Shown here: in pieces, positions 12,143 through 22,108 of the stretch
Layout: the number at the start of each line of letters is the position of its first letter
Position numbering within the stretch: the stretch's first letter is position 1
Origin: Furcasterigmium furcatum
Lineage: Eukaryota > Ascomycota > Sordariomycetes > Glomerellales > Plectosphaerellaceae
DNA: 64,000 bases
Reading direction: 5' to 3'
NCBI GenBank assembly: GCA_001599815.1
Contig: BCIA01000001.1
Coordinates: 1,430,934 to 1,494,933 of the forward strand
Made by a program: the position numbers and the translations under genes
Notes under the pieces: generated by a model
What the model was told of the DNA's origin: nothing
What the model saw: only the letters and a program-made list of their open reading frames with translations
Databases searched by the model: none

Positions 12143-12580
12143 AAGGGGTGTGTGGGCTTTGGTAGTTTTTCCGTACTCGGCGTTCAATACCAGGTTTGGG
12201 ATGGTTGCGCAACTGGGACCTAGCTCATGAGGTGATAAGGCGATTGATCGATGTGACCAGTTCCGAAATAGTTTCAATTGACCATGTATATATCGAATGA
12301 CATGAGAAAGGCTGCTGTTGATGTCGCTGTTGTCTGTGCAGTGGTCAAGGTCCTACTAAAGGGGGTCTTAGTCTTCGATGTTTTGACTTAGGTTGGCCCC
12401 AATTTTTCGACCGAAACTCATTGAACTCTCACCTTCCACTCACCGAGAACAATCACAACAACCTTCAACATCCTCCCAAAAGCCCGTCACCCTCAGCTCG
12501 TCATGTTGCCACATTAGAACACGGCCCTCCTAGTATGAAACAGTAGCTCTACTGAGGTCGCGTCAAGCGAACGAGTCGCC
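12143..12580. other. NOP7 3' region and promoter of the Rrn9-domain gene
   Basis: This 438-bp spacer has AT-richer sequence just after NOP7 (probable 3' UTR) and a CA-rich leader-like stretch from about 12415 to the next ATG. No additional ORF is supported. Confidence 0.5.
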
Positions 12581-14611
12581 ATGGACGCCTCGCAGCAGGA
12601 ATCATGGGACCTCGACACGGATGAAATCCGCTCCATCGACTCTGACGAGCTCCACGAGACACGCCCGAACCGCTGGCACGGCCCACCCGGGACATGGCGT
12701 GAGTTCACGGAGGAAGAACGCCTGCTGCACCACTCGCTGGAGCAAACGCGCAACCAGGACCTGGCAGTGCACCTCTACAACGCCTTTGCGCTGAAGCGTC
12801 CCCGAGAGGCGCCACAGGAGCCACCGATCACCGAATCGTCGATACAGCCACCTGTCGCTTCGCAGCTTGCGCTAGAGGACTCAGCTGGCGACTGGCGACC
12901 ACCGGCAAGGTGGACTTCGTGGCCGCTGCATGTCAGCAGGGTGCCAAACGAAGAGCTCGTCAGGGAGACGCATGATGAGCATGACGAGTTCACAACAAGG
13001 AAGAAGGAGCGCGAGATGCCCAGCCAGAAGCTGGAGGAGGAGGTCGCGGCGGCGATTTTAAGGGCGGCGAAGGAGAGATTCCGGAGCCGGGACCTCAGGC
13101 CTGATGAAGACGACGAAGACCCCAGCACCGAGGAAGACTCTCAGCCAGACGACGCGTCAGACAGGGAAGAATCCCCCGCCATGGTGAAGCGAGATCCGAG
13201 TCACGTCAGCGAGGATGGTGAAGGGACAGAAGCTTCCGATGAGTCGGCTGCGGCGGGATCTCAGGACCCTGAGGCGGCCACGGCCGGAGATCTCGCGAAT
13301 CGGCCTGAGGTTTCCGCGGACGACGGTCTCTCCCATGACATATTACGGCCATCGGTCAGGCATATCCTCGCACAGATGGACGCGACGCTCCGCACCTTAC
13401 ACCACGCCCGCGTGGCTGGACTGTTCACCTTCGACAAACGGGACGATTCGGATAGTGACGAATCTTCGGTAACCTCGGTGCCGCGTCGCAAGTCAACGAA
13501 GCAGAAGGGCAAAGCCAAATCACGGGCCAAAGATTCCGAGGACGAAGACTCTGCGGCGAATACCTCGGATGGCGAAGATGCCGATGATGAATCCGTTGCA
13601 GACGATGACGCTGCAAAGGATGACGACAAAACGGCGGGAAAGTCGAGAGGCCAGAGCGATAGCTCTCCGGAGGCTCCCAAGTCTCGTCACAGGAGAGACC
13701 GCTCCCGCAGATACGACAAAGGCGAACGGGTCGGCCGTTGGGGCCTACGAGACTGGCGCGACGTTCTCGGGTCCGCTGCGATATCTGGGTTTGACAAGGA
13801 CGTCGTCGCGCGAGCCGCCCAGCGGTGCGCAGATCTGTTTGGTCAGAGCATGGAGCTTCACACGATGGAAGAAGGCGGGAGCAAGTATACGACGACTGTT
13901 TGCAAACCCGGCGGCGGACAGGTCCATGGCCTTGGAGAGGCAGATATGTCCGGCGGCGAGGAACAACATCTCGAGGAGGAGCGACGGCGGAAGAGGCTCA
14001 AAGCCGACATCGAGCGGCGGCAGCGCGATGTACGAGCGTGGCGTTCTCACACCAGGTCAGCTGCTGTATCAGACGACGAAGGCTTTAGGACAGCAGAAGA
14101 GGAGCCGGGTTCCGACGACAACGACAATTCGGATGACCAACCGCTCGTCGCCATCGACATCAACAAAGTCGAAGCATCCCCTGACGGGCTCTTCCACTGT
14201 CCCATCCCATACTGCAAGCGCCACGAGAAAGGGTTCCCCGCCAAACGCGGCCTCAGAGAGCATTACCGCCTCACCCACGACCAACCCACGGCCGAACGTG
14301 GGACATTTTACTGCCCATTCGTGCAGTGCAAGTACCACACGCAGAGCTTCAAGACGAAGAAGAATCTGCGGGTCCATATCAAGAACATGCATCGCGGGCA
14401 GACGGTCAATGACGCGGACGTGATGGATATTGACACGGAAGAGAGGAGAGGGGCCGCCCCGGTTTTGACGGTCCTGGATAGCGAGGACGAGATGGACGGG
14501 GACTTGCATGTTGATGGCTTCTTGAGGCCGATCAAGATTCGGAAGGGCTGGCTAACGAAAGGCGGCCGCGAGAAGGGACGGCGGAACAAGAGCTCGAGTG
14601 CAGCGTCTTAG
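12581..14611 (+). CDS. Rrn9-domain protein with two C2H2 zinc fingers
   Basis: A single 676-aa exon. Residues about 20-75 (RPNRWHGPPGTW through LAVHLYNAFALKRP), with the following SWPL region, match the fungal Rrn9 domain known from the Pol I upstream activating factor. A long acidic, Ser-rich middle follows. Residues about 380-440 (GRWGLRDWRDVLGSAA) form a conserved second module found in filamentous-fungal Rrn9 proteins. Near residues 539-607 lie two C2H2-type fingers (CPIPYC and CPFVQC halves, each closing with H-x4-H). The C-terminus is basic. I infer a nuclear, probably rDNA-promoter, role. Yeast Rrn9 lacks fingers, so orthology is uncertain and no symbol is given. Confidence 0.75.
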   Translation: MDASQQESWDLDTDEIRSIDSDELHETRPNRWHGPPGTWREFTEEERLLHHSLEQTRNQDLAVHLYNAFALKRPREAPQEPPITESSIQPPVASQLALEDSAGDWRPPARWTSWPLHVSRVPNEELVRETHDEHDEFTTRKKEREMPSQKLEEEVAAAILRAAKERFRSRDLRPDEDDEDPSTEEDSQPDDASDREESPAMVKRDPSHVSEDGEGTEASDESAAAGSQDPEAATAGDLANRPEVSADDGLSHDILRPSVRHILAQMDATLRTLHHARVAGLFTFDKRDDSDSDESSVTSVPRRKSTKQKGKAKSRAKDSEDEDSAANTSDGEDADDESVADDDAAKDDDKTAGKSRGQSDSSPEAPKSRHRRDRSRRYDKGERVGRWGLRDWRDVLGSAAISGFDKDVVARAAQRCADLFGQSMELHTMEEGGSKYTTTVCKPGGGQVHGLGEADMSGGEEQHLEEERRRKRLKADIERRQRDVRAWRSHTRSAAVSDDEGFRTAEEEPGSDDNDNSDDQPLVAIDINKVEASPDGLFHCPIPYCKRHEKGFPAKRGLREHYRLTHDQPTAERGTFYCPFVQCKYHTQSFKTKKNLRVHIKNMHRGQTVNDADVMDIDTEERRGAAPVLTVLDSEDEMDGDLHVDGFLRPIKIRKGWLTKGGREKGRRNKSSSAAS

Positions 14612-14848
14612 GTCTCTTCTCTGCCAATGCTGAGATGTTATCATCTAGTCGTCGGAGGAGCCGTATCTTGCTCCTTGATAGACCTACATGCCAGTAGTGA
14701 ATATGACGGGCCGATTAAGAGAGGCAAGATGCGAGGCTGTGGAACCCGTTCGTTCACATACATGGGCCACGTTCACATCCATGTTGCTAACGATTTGCCT
14801 GCGACCGAGAATAGATTCATAGGGTCCTCTACTGCCCTGCCCGAGATG

Positions 14849-16192
14849 TCAGGCCAAATGTGGGATATGCTCGTGTAAGTCGTAGAAGTACAGTGAGAAT
14901 GGGGGATCCATGTCCCAAAACGAGCGGACAACATTATGTACAAACTCCACTGGGCGGAAGAAGTGCCCGGCCATGCTCGCCAGCCGACCAGACCACGTCC
15001 GGCGTCGTTCTGGGGTCTTCAGCTCAAGGCCGCATAGGAGCCAAGCAAGGTCAACCCGCCTGACCGCCGACCCAGTCACTCGCCACGTCATGTCGAGCTG
15101 GGACATGATGGTGTTGGCCATGGTCTGGGCGACGGCGTCTTCCAGGCCGTAGGGGTATCGCAGTCGGTGAATGAGCAGTAGGCTCGCCTGCTGCATGACC
15201 TGCGCCTGGCATAGGAGATGTGAGAGCTCGGCGGGCGAGAACTCGGACAGGCCGTGTATCTGGGGCACCTGCCACTCGGTGACGGCCTGCTCGATGTCGT
15301 CTAGGGCCACGAGGGTGTCGAATATATCGTTGATGTCTGCGCGGTGTAGGGCCTTGCTGATCTCGCAAATATCATAGAGATAGGGAAGAAGCTCATAGCT
15401 GAGGCCCATGTAGCGGTCGATGGGCCCGCAGGGGTCGACTCCAGCGTCTCCGGGCGATTTGACCCGCAAGATGGGAAGGCGGCAGTGAAACAAGCTGTCT
15501 AGCAGGTTATGCATAACGAAACACGTCACGACGACCATATTGCTCGGCTTGTCGCTAGGCGTGGATTCGTAGCTCGGCTTGATAAGTTGGAGCGTGAGGT
15601 TCGAGATGGCCACGGCATCCAAAAGGCTCGTCTTGCGGGCTGCCGTCAAGAGCATGACGCCGAGAACAAGACACTGGTAGATGTGTTCCGGGCCCTCGAC
15701 ACGAAAGTCTCGAAATCTGGCGAGCTCTGACGATACTATCTCGGCTTCGCGGGAAGTCCGCCGTTGCGTTGTATCCCAGTTGAAGGCACACGCCATGAAG
15801 ACGTCGTGGAGGAGACCGGGCGATCTCATGAACTCCGCCAGAATAAACTCCCGATGGCTCGTGTGGAATTTCCGGCCAACCAGGAATTTGTCGAAGAAAT
15901 AGTCGCTAAGGATCATTGTATGCAGAAGCATGAAATCGCTGCTAGCCGGGCTGCTCCCAGTCGGCCGCCAGGAGGCGAGGGGAGCCAGGGGAGCGAGTCG
16001 AGGGGATCGCGATGCTGCCATTGCATTTCTCGGCCTCCTGCCGGGTCGCCCGACAGGACGCAGGGTCTGACACGTGTGGCCGAGTCGCACGCAGCGGATG
16101 CATGTTGTTGATATTGGGTTCGTCCGCTTGCACTTCTCCTTGATCACGTGGCATCGATCACAGGCCCGCTGCGCTTTCGGCGGAGACGACAT
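14849..16192 (-). CDS. Zn2Cys6 fungal transcription factor
   Basis: An uninterrupted 447-aa ORF with a binuclear zinc cluster at residues 11-41: Cys11, 14, 21, 31, 34 and 41 (C-x2-C-x6-C-x9-C-x2-C-x6-C, core ACDRCHVIKEKC). A basic linker (GRPGRRPR) follows. The remainder is helical and resembles the Fungal_trans_2 type of regulatory domain. Such proteins bind CGG half-sites as dimers and often control adjacent catabolic genes. Here the neighbours are an MFS permease and an amidase, and their shared promoter contains a CCGGCCGG palindrome, so local regulation is a reasonable inference. The start ATG is the only one upstream of the cluster in this frame. It ends 237 bp from the convergent Rrn9-domain gene. 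Confidence 0.88.
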   Translation of the reverse strand: MSSPPKAQRACDRCHVIKEKCKRTNPISTTCIRCVRLGHTCQTLRPVGRPGRRPRNAMAASRSPRLAPLAPLASWRPTGSSPASSDFMLLHTMILSDYFFDKFLVGRKFHTSHREFILAEFMRSPGLLHDVFMACAFNWDTTQRRTSREAEIVSSELARFRDFRVEGPEHIYQCLVLGVMLLTAARKTSLLDAVAISNLTLQLIKPSYESTPSDKPSNMVVVTCFVMHNLLDSLFHCRLPILRVKSPGDAGVDPCGPIDRYMGLSYELLPYLYDICEISKALHRADINDIFDTLVALDDIEQAVTEWQVPQIHGLSEFSPAELSHLLCQAQVMQQASLLLIHRLRYPYGLEDAVAQTMANTIMSQLDMTWRVTGSAVRRVDLAWLLCGLELKTPERRRTWSGRLASMAGHFFRPVEFVHNVVRSFWDMDPPFSLYFYDLHEHIPHLA

Positions 16193-16858
16193 TGCGGACT
16201 AGAACGACAAATGGCTCCGATGTAAGGATTACGGGTGGGGTTCCGTCGCCTTGATGCTTCAGCTCCAGGGCTTGCAGGATCTTGGAATCCAGTGAATCCT
16301 GGTGGTGTTGGTTCTGCGTGGAAGGAGGACAATGGACGGCACCCCGCCTCAAACTTCCCAGGTTGGCGACTTTGGGGTCCCGTGGCGTGTAAGGGCGTGT
16401 TAGGTTCGCTGGGAAGTCACGATGGCGCTAAACTAAGTGGGTACTTTCCGCTATAGGTAGACCTGTCTGATGGAATGGAACCATCAGGTCCCAATAGGTA
16501 GTAGGTAAGGTACCATGCGTAGAAAGGACGGCCGCTTTCGGAACGACAAACTCGACGAGTAGACATCAGATTGAGCCTCACATAGGTAATCGAGATGGCC
16601 TCCCTCTAAACGTCAGGAAATCAAGATAGCCTCATGCTGAGCTGGGGGTGAATTGAGGGACCAGGGCGTCGACCACTCGTAGGTTTGATGAATGCCGATG
16701 TGGATGGAAATTTAATCAACTGGATCAGCCCATGTATTTCAACTATGGATCTTTACCTGTTCCTTGCCGCGACTACTTATAGACGAGATATATAGCTTTC
16801 GATACGACGTCCTTCCGGCACAACTGCATGTGGCCATCCTTCTAAATATCCCACGAAA
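16193..16858. other. Spacer between the permease 3' end and the transcription factor
   Basis: These 666 bp contain the regulator's promoter and the permease 3' region. A cluster of TAGGTA/GGTACC-type words occurs near 16453-16513. No ORF with coding character was found. Confidence 0.45.
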
Positions 16859-18581
16859 CTAATATAGGTACTCGAAGAATGGATTCTCCTTATCCGTGAG
16901 GTCATTGAATCCGTTGGCGTCGCGCTGACGCTTCATATCCTCCTCGGACATGTTCAACTCTACAAGAGCCTGCTTCTTCTGCTTGTTCAACCGGACGGCA
17001 TACAGCGCGTAGACGATGAACAGGGCAATCTCGACGCAAAACGATACGACGACAGCGATCATCCCGGAGGTGTAGACGGGAGCCTCACTGGCCTTGAAGG
17101 TGAAAGGGCCAATGATGTTGCCGGCGCAGTAGGCAATGAGAACAAGGCACTAACTGTCGACCGTTTGGTAGAACCAGCGGTGTTGGCTGTGATGAGACCG
17201 AGCAGCATGGTAAAGGCCGCTGCAAAGGGGGCGGTGAGCTGAACGGCAGGGTTTTGGTCAGTATAAGAAAACCCAGGCCCAGCGCAGATTGTACCTACGT
17301 AGTAGCATATCAGGAGGCCAATCTGGCTAGAACGAGGAAGCGCGTACACGCCAATAGCTCCCACCAACGCCGGAATCACGTAGAGGCTGGCGACCACACA
17401 GCGTTTCTGGCCAGGGAGCCAGCGCTGGAGATACATGCCGGAGATGTTCGAGGCAAAGACCAACATGCCGAACGGGATCTGTAGTAAGAGTGTGCTGAGC
17501 GTGGAAAATCCGAAGCCTTGGACGACCAGAGAACCGTAGTTACTGATGAAGGCGTTGGCAATCATGCCGGCAACGGCCAGCCCGAAGTAGAGCCAAGTTT
17601 TGATGTCGAGCAGAGCTTCCTTGATCTGGTAGACCTTCCAGTCCTTGTTTTTGATACCCGTCTGGTCATTGCGGAGGCGTTCGATTGCAACACGCTTCTC
17701 CTCCTCGGTTAGCCACTTTCTGTGGCCAGGAACACAATCAGCCTCTTGTTTTAAATCAACGAGTTTGGAAAGCAGAGAGACTCACGCGTCCATTGCATTC
17801 TCAGCCAGGAAGAAATAGGCGAAGATACCCCAGGCAGAAGAGATGGCGCCGATGACGATGAACTGGTACCTCCAGGGGGCCAGAGCACCCTCGATGTGTC
17901 CGATAGCGAAGGCAAACAGACCACCAAAGGCGAAGGCGAGCCCAAGGAAGGTGGACCACCAGCCGATGCGGATGGGCTGCTCCTCTCGCGTGTACCACAT
18001 GGCAGTGAGGAGGAGGAATGCTGGTGTAGAGCAGGCTTCAAGGGCGCCAAGCGCGAACCGGAGACCCATGAAGTCGGCAAAGTTCCTGCCCCCTCCCAAA
18101 GCCATGGTGACGCCGCCCCAGAGAAAGACGTTGGCACTCAGCCACTTGGAAACGGATGTCTTTTGCATGGCATACGTCGTGGGGTACTCGAACTGCACAA
18201 CCAGGCACCAGTCAGCTTTGTCCACTGGAATCTCAGGCGCCAAAAGCTCCCACTTACCAGTAAGTATCCAAAATAGATGATACTCGCGATCCAACTGTAC
18301 TGGTCCCCCACGAGGCCGATGTCTTCCTTAAGATTGAAGACCGCCGCGTAGCCCAGCATGGCCTTGTCCATGATCGTGAGCAAGTAGGTAACGCATATGA
18401 AGGGGACAATCCGCATGTCGATTTTGCGAACAAGCCCGCGCTCTACTGTAGGATCAATGGGTTGGCCGGCTTCGCCATTTGCAAGGTACTGGGCGGCGAG
18501 GTCGCCCTTGGCCAGGGCAACGAAGACCTTGCCATCTGATAGCTCGGCATCGTGGTGCTTTTCGTGCTGCTCAGTTGTCAT
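16859..18581 (-). CDS. MFS permease, allantoate/Dal5 family, with a one-base frameshift
   Basis: Exons on the minus strand are 18258-18581, 17786-18192, 17299-17719 and 16859-17238 (introns of 65, 66 and 60 nt, all GT-AG and frame-consistent). The product would be about 510 aa with twelve membrane spans and the anion:cation symporter hallmarks: N-terminal KIDMRIVPFICVTYLLTIMDK, then a GRNFADFMGLRFALGALE-like motif A/B region and WYTREEQPIR. Near 17145-17158 the frame breaks. TKRSTV is read in one frame and LVLIAYCAGNIIGPFTF in the next, with a stop (TAG, 17150-17152) in the second frame at the break. One extra base (for example a third C after GTGCC) would restore the family sequence. All splice sites and other residues look intact, so the lesion is recent or a sequence error. 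Substrates in this family include allantoate, ureidosuccinate and vitamins. It is divergent from the amidase. Confidence 0.8.
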
Positions 18582-19115
18582 TTTAGCGGCGGTTGATAAA
18601 TCGGGAAGAATGACTTTTAGTATAAGAAAAGGCAGTTCAAAGGGAGTTGATGCAGAATAAACCAGCGATATGAGAACAGTGCCACTAATATAGGCTCTCC
18701 AGCAGGTACCCTGACCAGCTCTAGCTAACCCGTATCTTTCCCCAGATTCCCGAGAGACCAACATCCTTGCTTTGCGCTATCTCAGACACCCGGCTGAGGA
18801 CTCCCGAGGACAAAGTCCGCCGGGACGGCTGCCGGTCAAGATAAGAGCCTCCAGGCAGAAGACGGCGGTCAACCAACCTATGTGTGGAGGAGAGCCAGCT
18901 TCCCGGGTCTGTCTCCGTCCTCCCCCATACCAGGGGTTCTGGGACTGAACGAGGAACTTGCATGATGGATCCGACAGACAGAAGACCGTGGTGTCTCCGT
19001 GGTGGCGGCGGCCAACAGTCTCGGTACGAATTTTCCATTCAGCTAGATCCCCAGGCAGGTGTCAAGGTCTCCAGATACCCGGTGCCGGCCCCGCTCCACG
19101 CACGGGTTGATTGAG

Positions 19116-19156
19116 AATCAAACCGGCCGGCTCGGCGCCGGCCGGTTGGTTTGATT
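19116..19156. repeat. Inverted repeat with CCGGCCGG cores
   Basis: The left arm, 15 nt at 19116-19130, is the reverse complement of the right arm at 19138-19156 except for a 4-nt insertion in the right arm. The loop is 7 nt. Each arm carries CCGGCCGG, containing CGG and CCG half-sites of Zn2Cys6 type. It sits 150 nt upstream of the amidase TATA box, so it may be an operator, a hairpin, or both. Confidence 0.7.
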
Positions 19157-19306
19157 GGAGAATTTAGGCCGGTTTATCGGAGGAGCGACCCACTCTGGAA
19201 TGGAGGCGTGTCCAACCCCCCGGCGGCATCCGACCGGGCTTTTAGAAACCCCCGGCGGGTGAGAAGGCGGCGGCCGAGACGGCATAACCTAGGGGCCATC
19301 GACAGT

Positions 19307-19314
19307 TATATAAG
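19307..19314 (+). promoter_or_regulatory. TATA box of the amidase gene (TATATAAG)
   Basis: TATATAAG lies 84 nt upstream of the amidase ATG, a typical core-promoter distance for an inducible fungal gene. It is the best-placed TATA element in this divergent region. Confidence 0.6.
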
Positions 19315-19397
19315 GGCCTGCCCCATCAGCAGTTGAGGGCCACATGAGATGGGCTTGATACCACTCTTCTTGTTCACTTGCGAATACGTTGTCAAAA

Positions 19398-21383
19398 ATG
19401 GGCTCTATCACACTGAAGACTTGGGAACAACGAGCGGCTGAGAAACGCGAGTCGTGCGCCGCCTTGCTCCCCGCACCGTGGAGGCTTCCACAGGAAGCCC
19501 TGAGCGCTCTGCAGACCCCGTTGGAGCTGTCGAAGAACAACCTGATATCCCTGGATATTATTCGCGCCTCTGCAGTTCTGTCGCCTCGAGAACTCGAGAT
19601 TACCGAGAAACTTGATGTCACGAGCTTACTTGAGCATCTGGCCTCGGGTACCTACACGGCAGTGGAAGTGACCACGGCATTTTCCAAGCGGGCAGCAATT
19701 GCTCAACAATTGGTTGTCCCCCCTCCCCAGTTACTTGGTCCCAGGGCTGTCGCTGACCAGATAGACGCAATGCTTGACTGAGACGCTCTTTGACCAGGCC
19801 CTGGAGAGAGCGCACGAGCTCGACCGCATGCGAGAACGCGGGCGTCTCGCTGGTCCTTTGCATGGTCTTCCCATCAGCATCAAAGACGGCTTCCAGGTCA
19901 AGGGCACCCAGGCGACCATCGGCCTCGTGGCTTTCCTCGACAATGTTTCACAGACCAACTCCTGTTTGGTGGACGTTCTTCTCGACCAGGGAGCCATCCT
20001 CTATGTCAAGACCAATATTCCACAAACGCTCATGGTATGTCACAACTGAGTGGTGTTTTCCAAGTGCCACTCCACTAACCGCAGATTCGTTCTCAGACTG
20101 CTGACTCCCATAACCATGTCTTCGGGCGTACATTGAACCCGCACAATACCAATCTGTCTGCCGGAGGCTCAAGCGGTGGTGAGGGTGCTCTGGTTGCACT
20201 GCGTGGCTCCCCCCTGGGCGTGGGCACTGACATCGCCGGTGAGTGGACGTATGCGTGGTGACAATTGTTGCCAGGCCCGGCAAGCTAATCTTTTTATTCG
20301 AACAGGCTCCATCCGAATTCCTGCTGCTTGCTGCGGCACATACGGCTTCAAGCCAACCGCGTCGAGAATCCCGTACGGCCGACAAGCCGCCTGCAGCGAT
20401 GTCAACGTTCGGCAGATAGCCCCTGTCGCAGGTCCTCTGGCCAACGATTTCAAAGCCCTCGAGGTCTTTACCAAGGCCGTGTTGGACGCAGAGCCTGATA
20501 AATACGACTCGACGGCTATTAGCATTCCATGGAGGAGTATCAACATCAAGCCCAAGCTCCGTTTCGGCGTCCTTGCCGAGGATCCCCTCTTTCCACTCCA
20601 TCCGCCTGTTAAGCAAGCCTTGGCCCGAGCAGTGGCCCTCCTGCAAGCCCAGGGCCATGAGGCAGTGCACCTGCGGCCTGAGGAGTGCCGTATCGCGGAC
20701 GCCTATGAAGTCACCTTCAAGCTCTTTGGTCTGGATTTCACCTCCAGCCGCACAGTTGCGGAAGGCGGGGAGCCTCCCATCCCGTCGAGACTCACACTGA
20801 GCAACGCGTTTTCAAGGGTGGCCTTTACGTTCGTGCCTGATCTGACCTCTTATGGTGCGTGGCAGAAGCTCTCCATCCTGAACGGGAAGCGGGCTGAAAT
20901 AGCTGATGGCTGGCGATGCGTCTGGGTCGATCATCAGCTGGACGCAGTCATCAGCCCGGTGGCTCAGCACACTGCCATCGAGCATGATGCCTGGGAGTCC
21001 GTCCCCTACAGTGCCCTACTTAATCTACTCGACGTGAGTGACTGCCGCCGCATAGGACCTCTCCATGATTCGGACTGACGGTGACGCAGTACCCCGGCTG
21101 CGCCATCCCCTTCGGCTTTGATGCCGGCGTCCCTGACCAGGTGGTATCTTCGGGGACTGTTCCAGGTACACCTGGAAACCTGCCAAAATGTAAGATTTCC
21201 CTGACTACTTATTCCACGCCGCCGGGTTGTCCTGACAGCCCTCTTTAATTTACAGATAACCCCGAGGTCCTCAAGGGGGCCCCTCTGTCGATTCAAGTGT
21301 TTACTGGGCGGATGAAAGACGAAGAGTGCCTCGCTATTTCTGAAGTCGTCGACAAGTGTTTGAAGGCCGGCAATATGTCCTAG
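19398..21383 (+). CDS. Amidase (amidase-signature family, acetamidase-like)
   Basis: Six exons: 19398-19712, 19765-20034, 20097-20238, 20306-21033, 21090-21189 and 21256-21383 (introns of 52, 62, 67, 56 and 66 nt), giving 560 aa. The Ser-cisSer-Lys triad is complete: Lys145 in GLPISIKDGF, Ser220 in SAGGSSGGEGAL and Ser244 in GTDIAGSIRIPAACCG, with the family's usual 24-residue serine spacing. It hydrolyses amides to acids and ammonia in the cytosol; the exact substrate cannot be read from sequence. Intron 1 uses a weak donor (GTTGTC), but the junction restores QQLTQCLTETLFDQALERA, as in homologs. Divergent from a Dal5-type permease and near a Zn2Cys6 regulator, it likely serves nitrogen or carbon acquisition. 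Length fits AmdS-type enzymes. Confidence 0.9.
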
Positions 21384-21577
21384 GAGAGAGCATACGCGCG
21401 GCGAACGCGAGTCAATCCGAGATACCAGCCTGTAATAGCCCATTCAAAATGCAGCAAGAACTAGCATCTTTGGTGATTCTCCCACCAGGACGCGCAGGCG
21501 ACTAATATGACCCGGCTGGGTGACTTCAGTGTTTGTCCTCCAACCTACCTGAGGCATACCTCCAACAGGGCTGAACC

Positions 21578-22108
21578 ATGCCTGTTCACCTTGCTACCAG
21601 ACTCATGACATGCCGCGCATCCTTCTTCGTCGAGGCCGAAGACTTTCTCATTGCCAGTGATGAAGAAGCGCTGAGATTTCCTCGTCTCTGGCACCTCGTC
21701 TTGACGTCGCGGTGCTTGAGCCGGCAGGGGTTGGAGAGGTGGTCGCGCGGCATTGCGCTTCTCTTGCTCTCAGCAACTCGCTTCGCATTTCTAGGCATGG
21801 CGCCGAAGCTTGAGAAGCTAGACCTTTGGAACTGCGAGGGCGATGATATTTTTCTCATCCGGCTCTTTCCGGGAACGGCCTCGAATCGTATTAGGTGGTA
21901 GAGCACCTGGCATCGCGACGGCGACAATCTGCGTTGCATCTTTGACTGGGTGCGACACGCGTGCCATCTGGAGGAACCCGGCAAACGTCTCATTATCTCC
22001 AGGTTCCCTTTGAGGGACGGACCGAGGGTCTCTGGCAAATGGTATTCAAAGAACCATCCAACAATGGCGGGCGTTCTGCATCCCGAGTCGAGGAGGCAGG
22101 TTCAGTAG
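21578..22108 (+). pseudogene. Relic of a DUF6546-like (F-box-associated) protein
   Basis: An ORF of 107 codons (21578-21898) ends at TAG (21899-21901). The same frame continues coherently for 68 more codons to 22108. Around residues 14-75 it resembles the C-terminal part of DUF6546 proteins: an EDFL segment, FPRLWHLVLTSRCLS, then APKLEKLDLWNCEG. The downstream continuation keeps Trp and His spacing (STWHRDGDN). The usual N-terminal F-box-like half is absent upstream, so I read this as a truncated copy with a nonsense codon. These families are large and fast-decaying in fungi. The assignment rests on pattern memory only. Confidence 0.4.

Larger units (their letters stand above)
18582..19397. 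promoter_or_regulatory. Divergent permease/amidase promoter
   Basis: This 816-bp region separates the two start codons. It holds HGATAR motifs bound by AreA/GATA factors (18594-18599, 18840-18845, and 18777-18782 on the minus strand), several CGG/CCG triplets, an inverted repeat at 19116-19156, and a TATA box at 19307-19314. The combination suggests nitrogen-catabolite control plus a pathway-specific Zn2Cys6 regulator. Binding is inferred, not shown. Confidence 0.55.
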
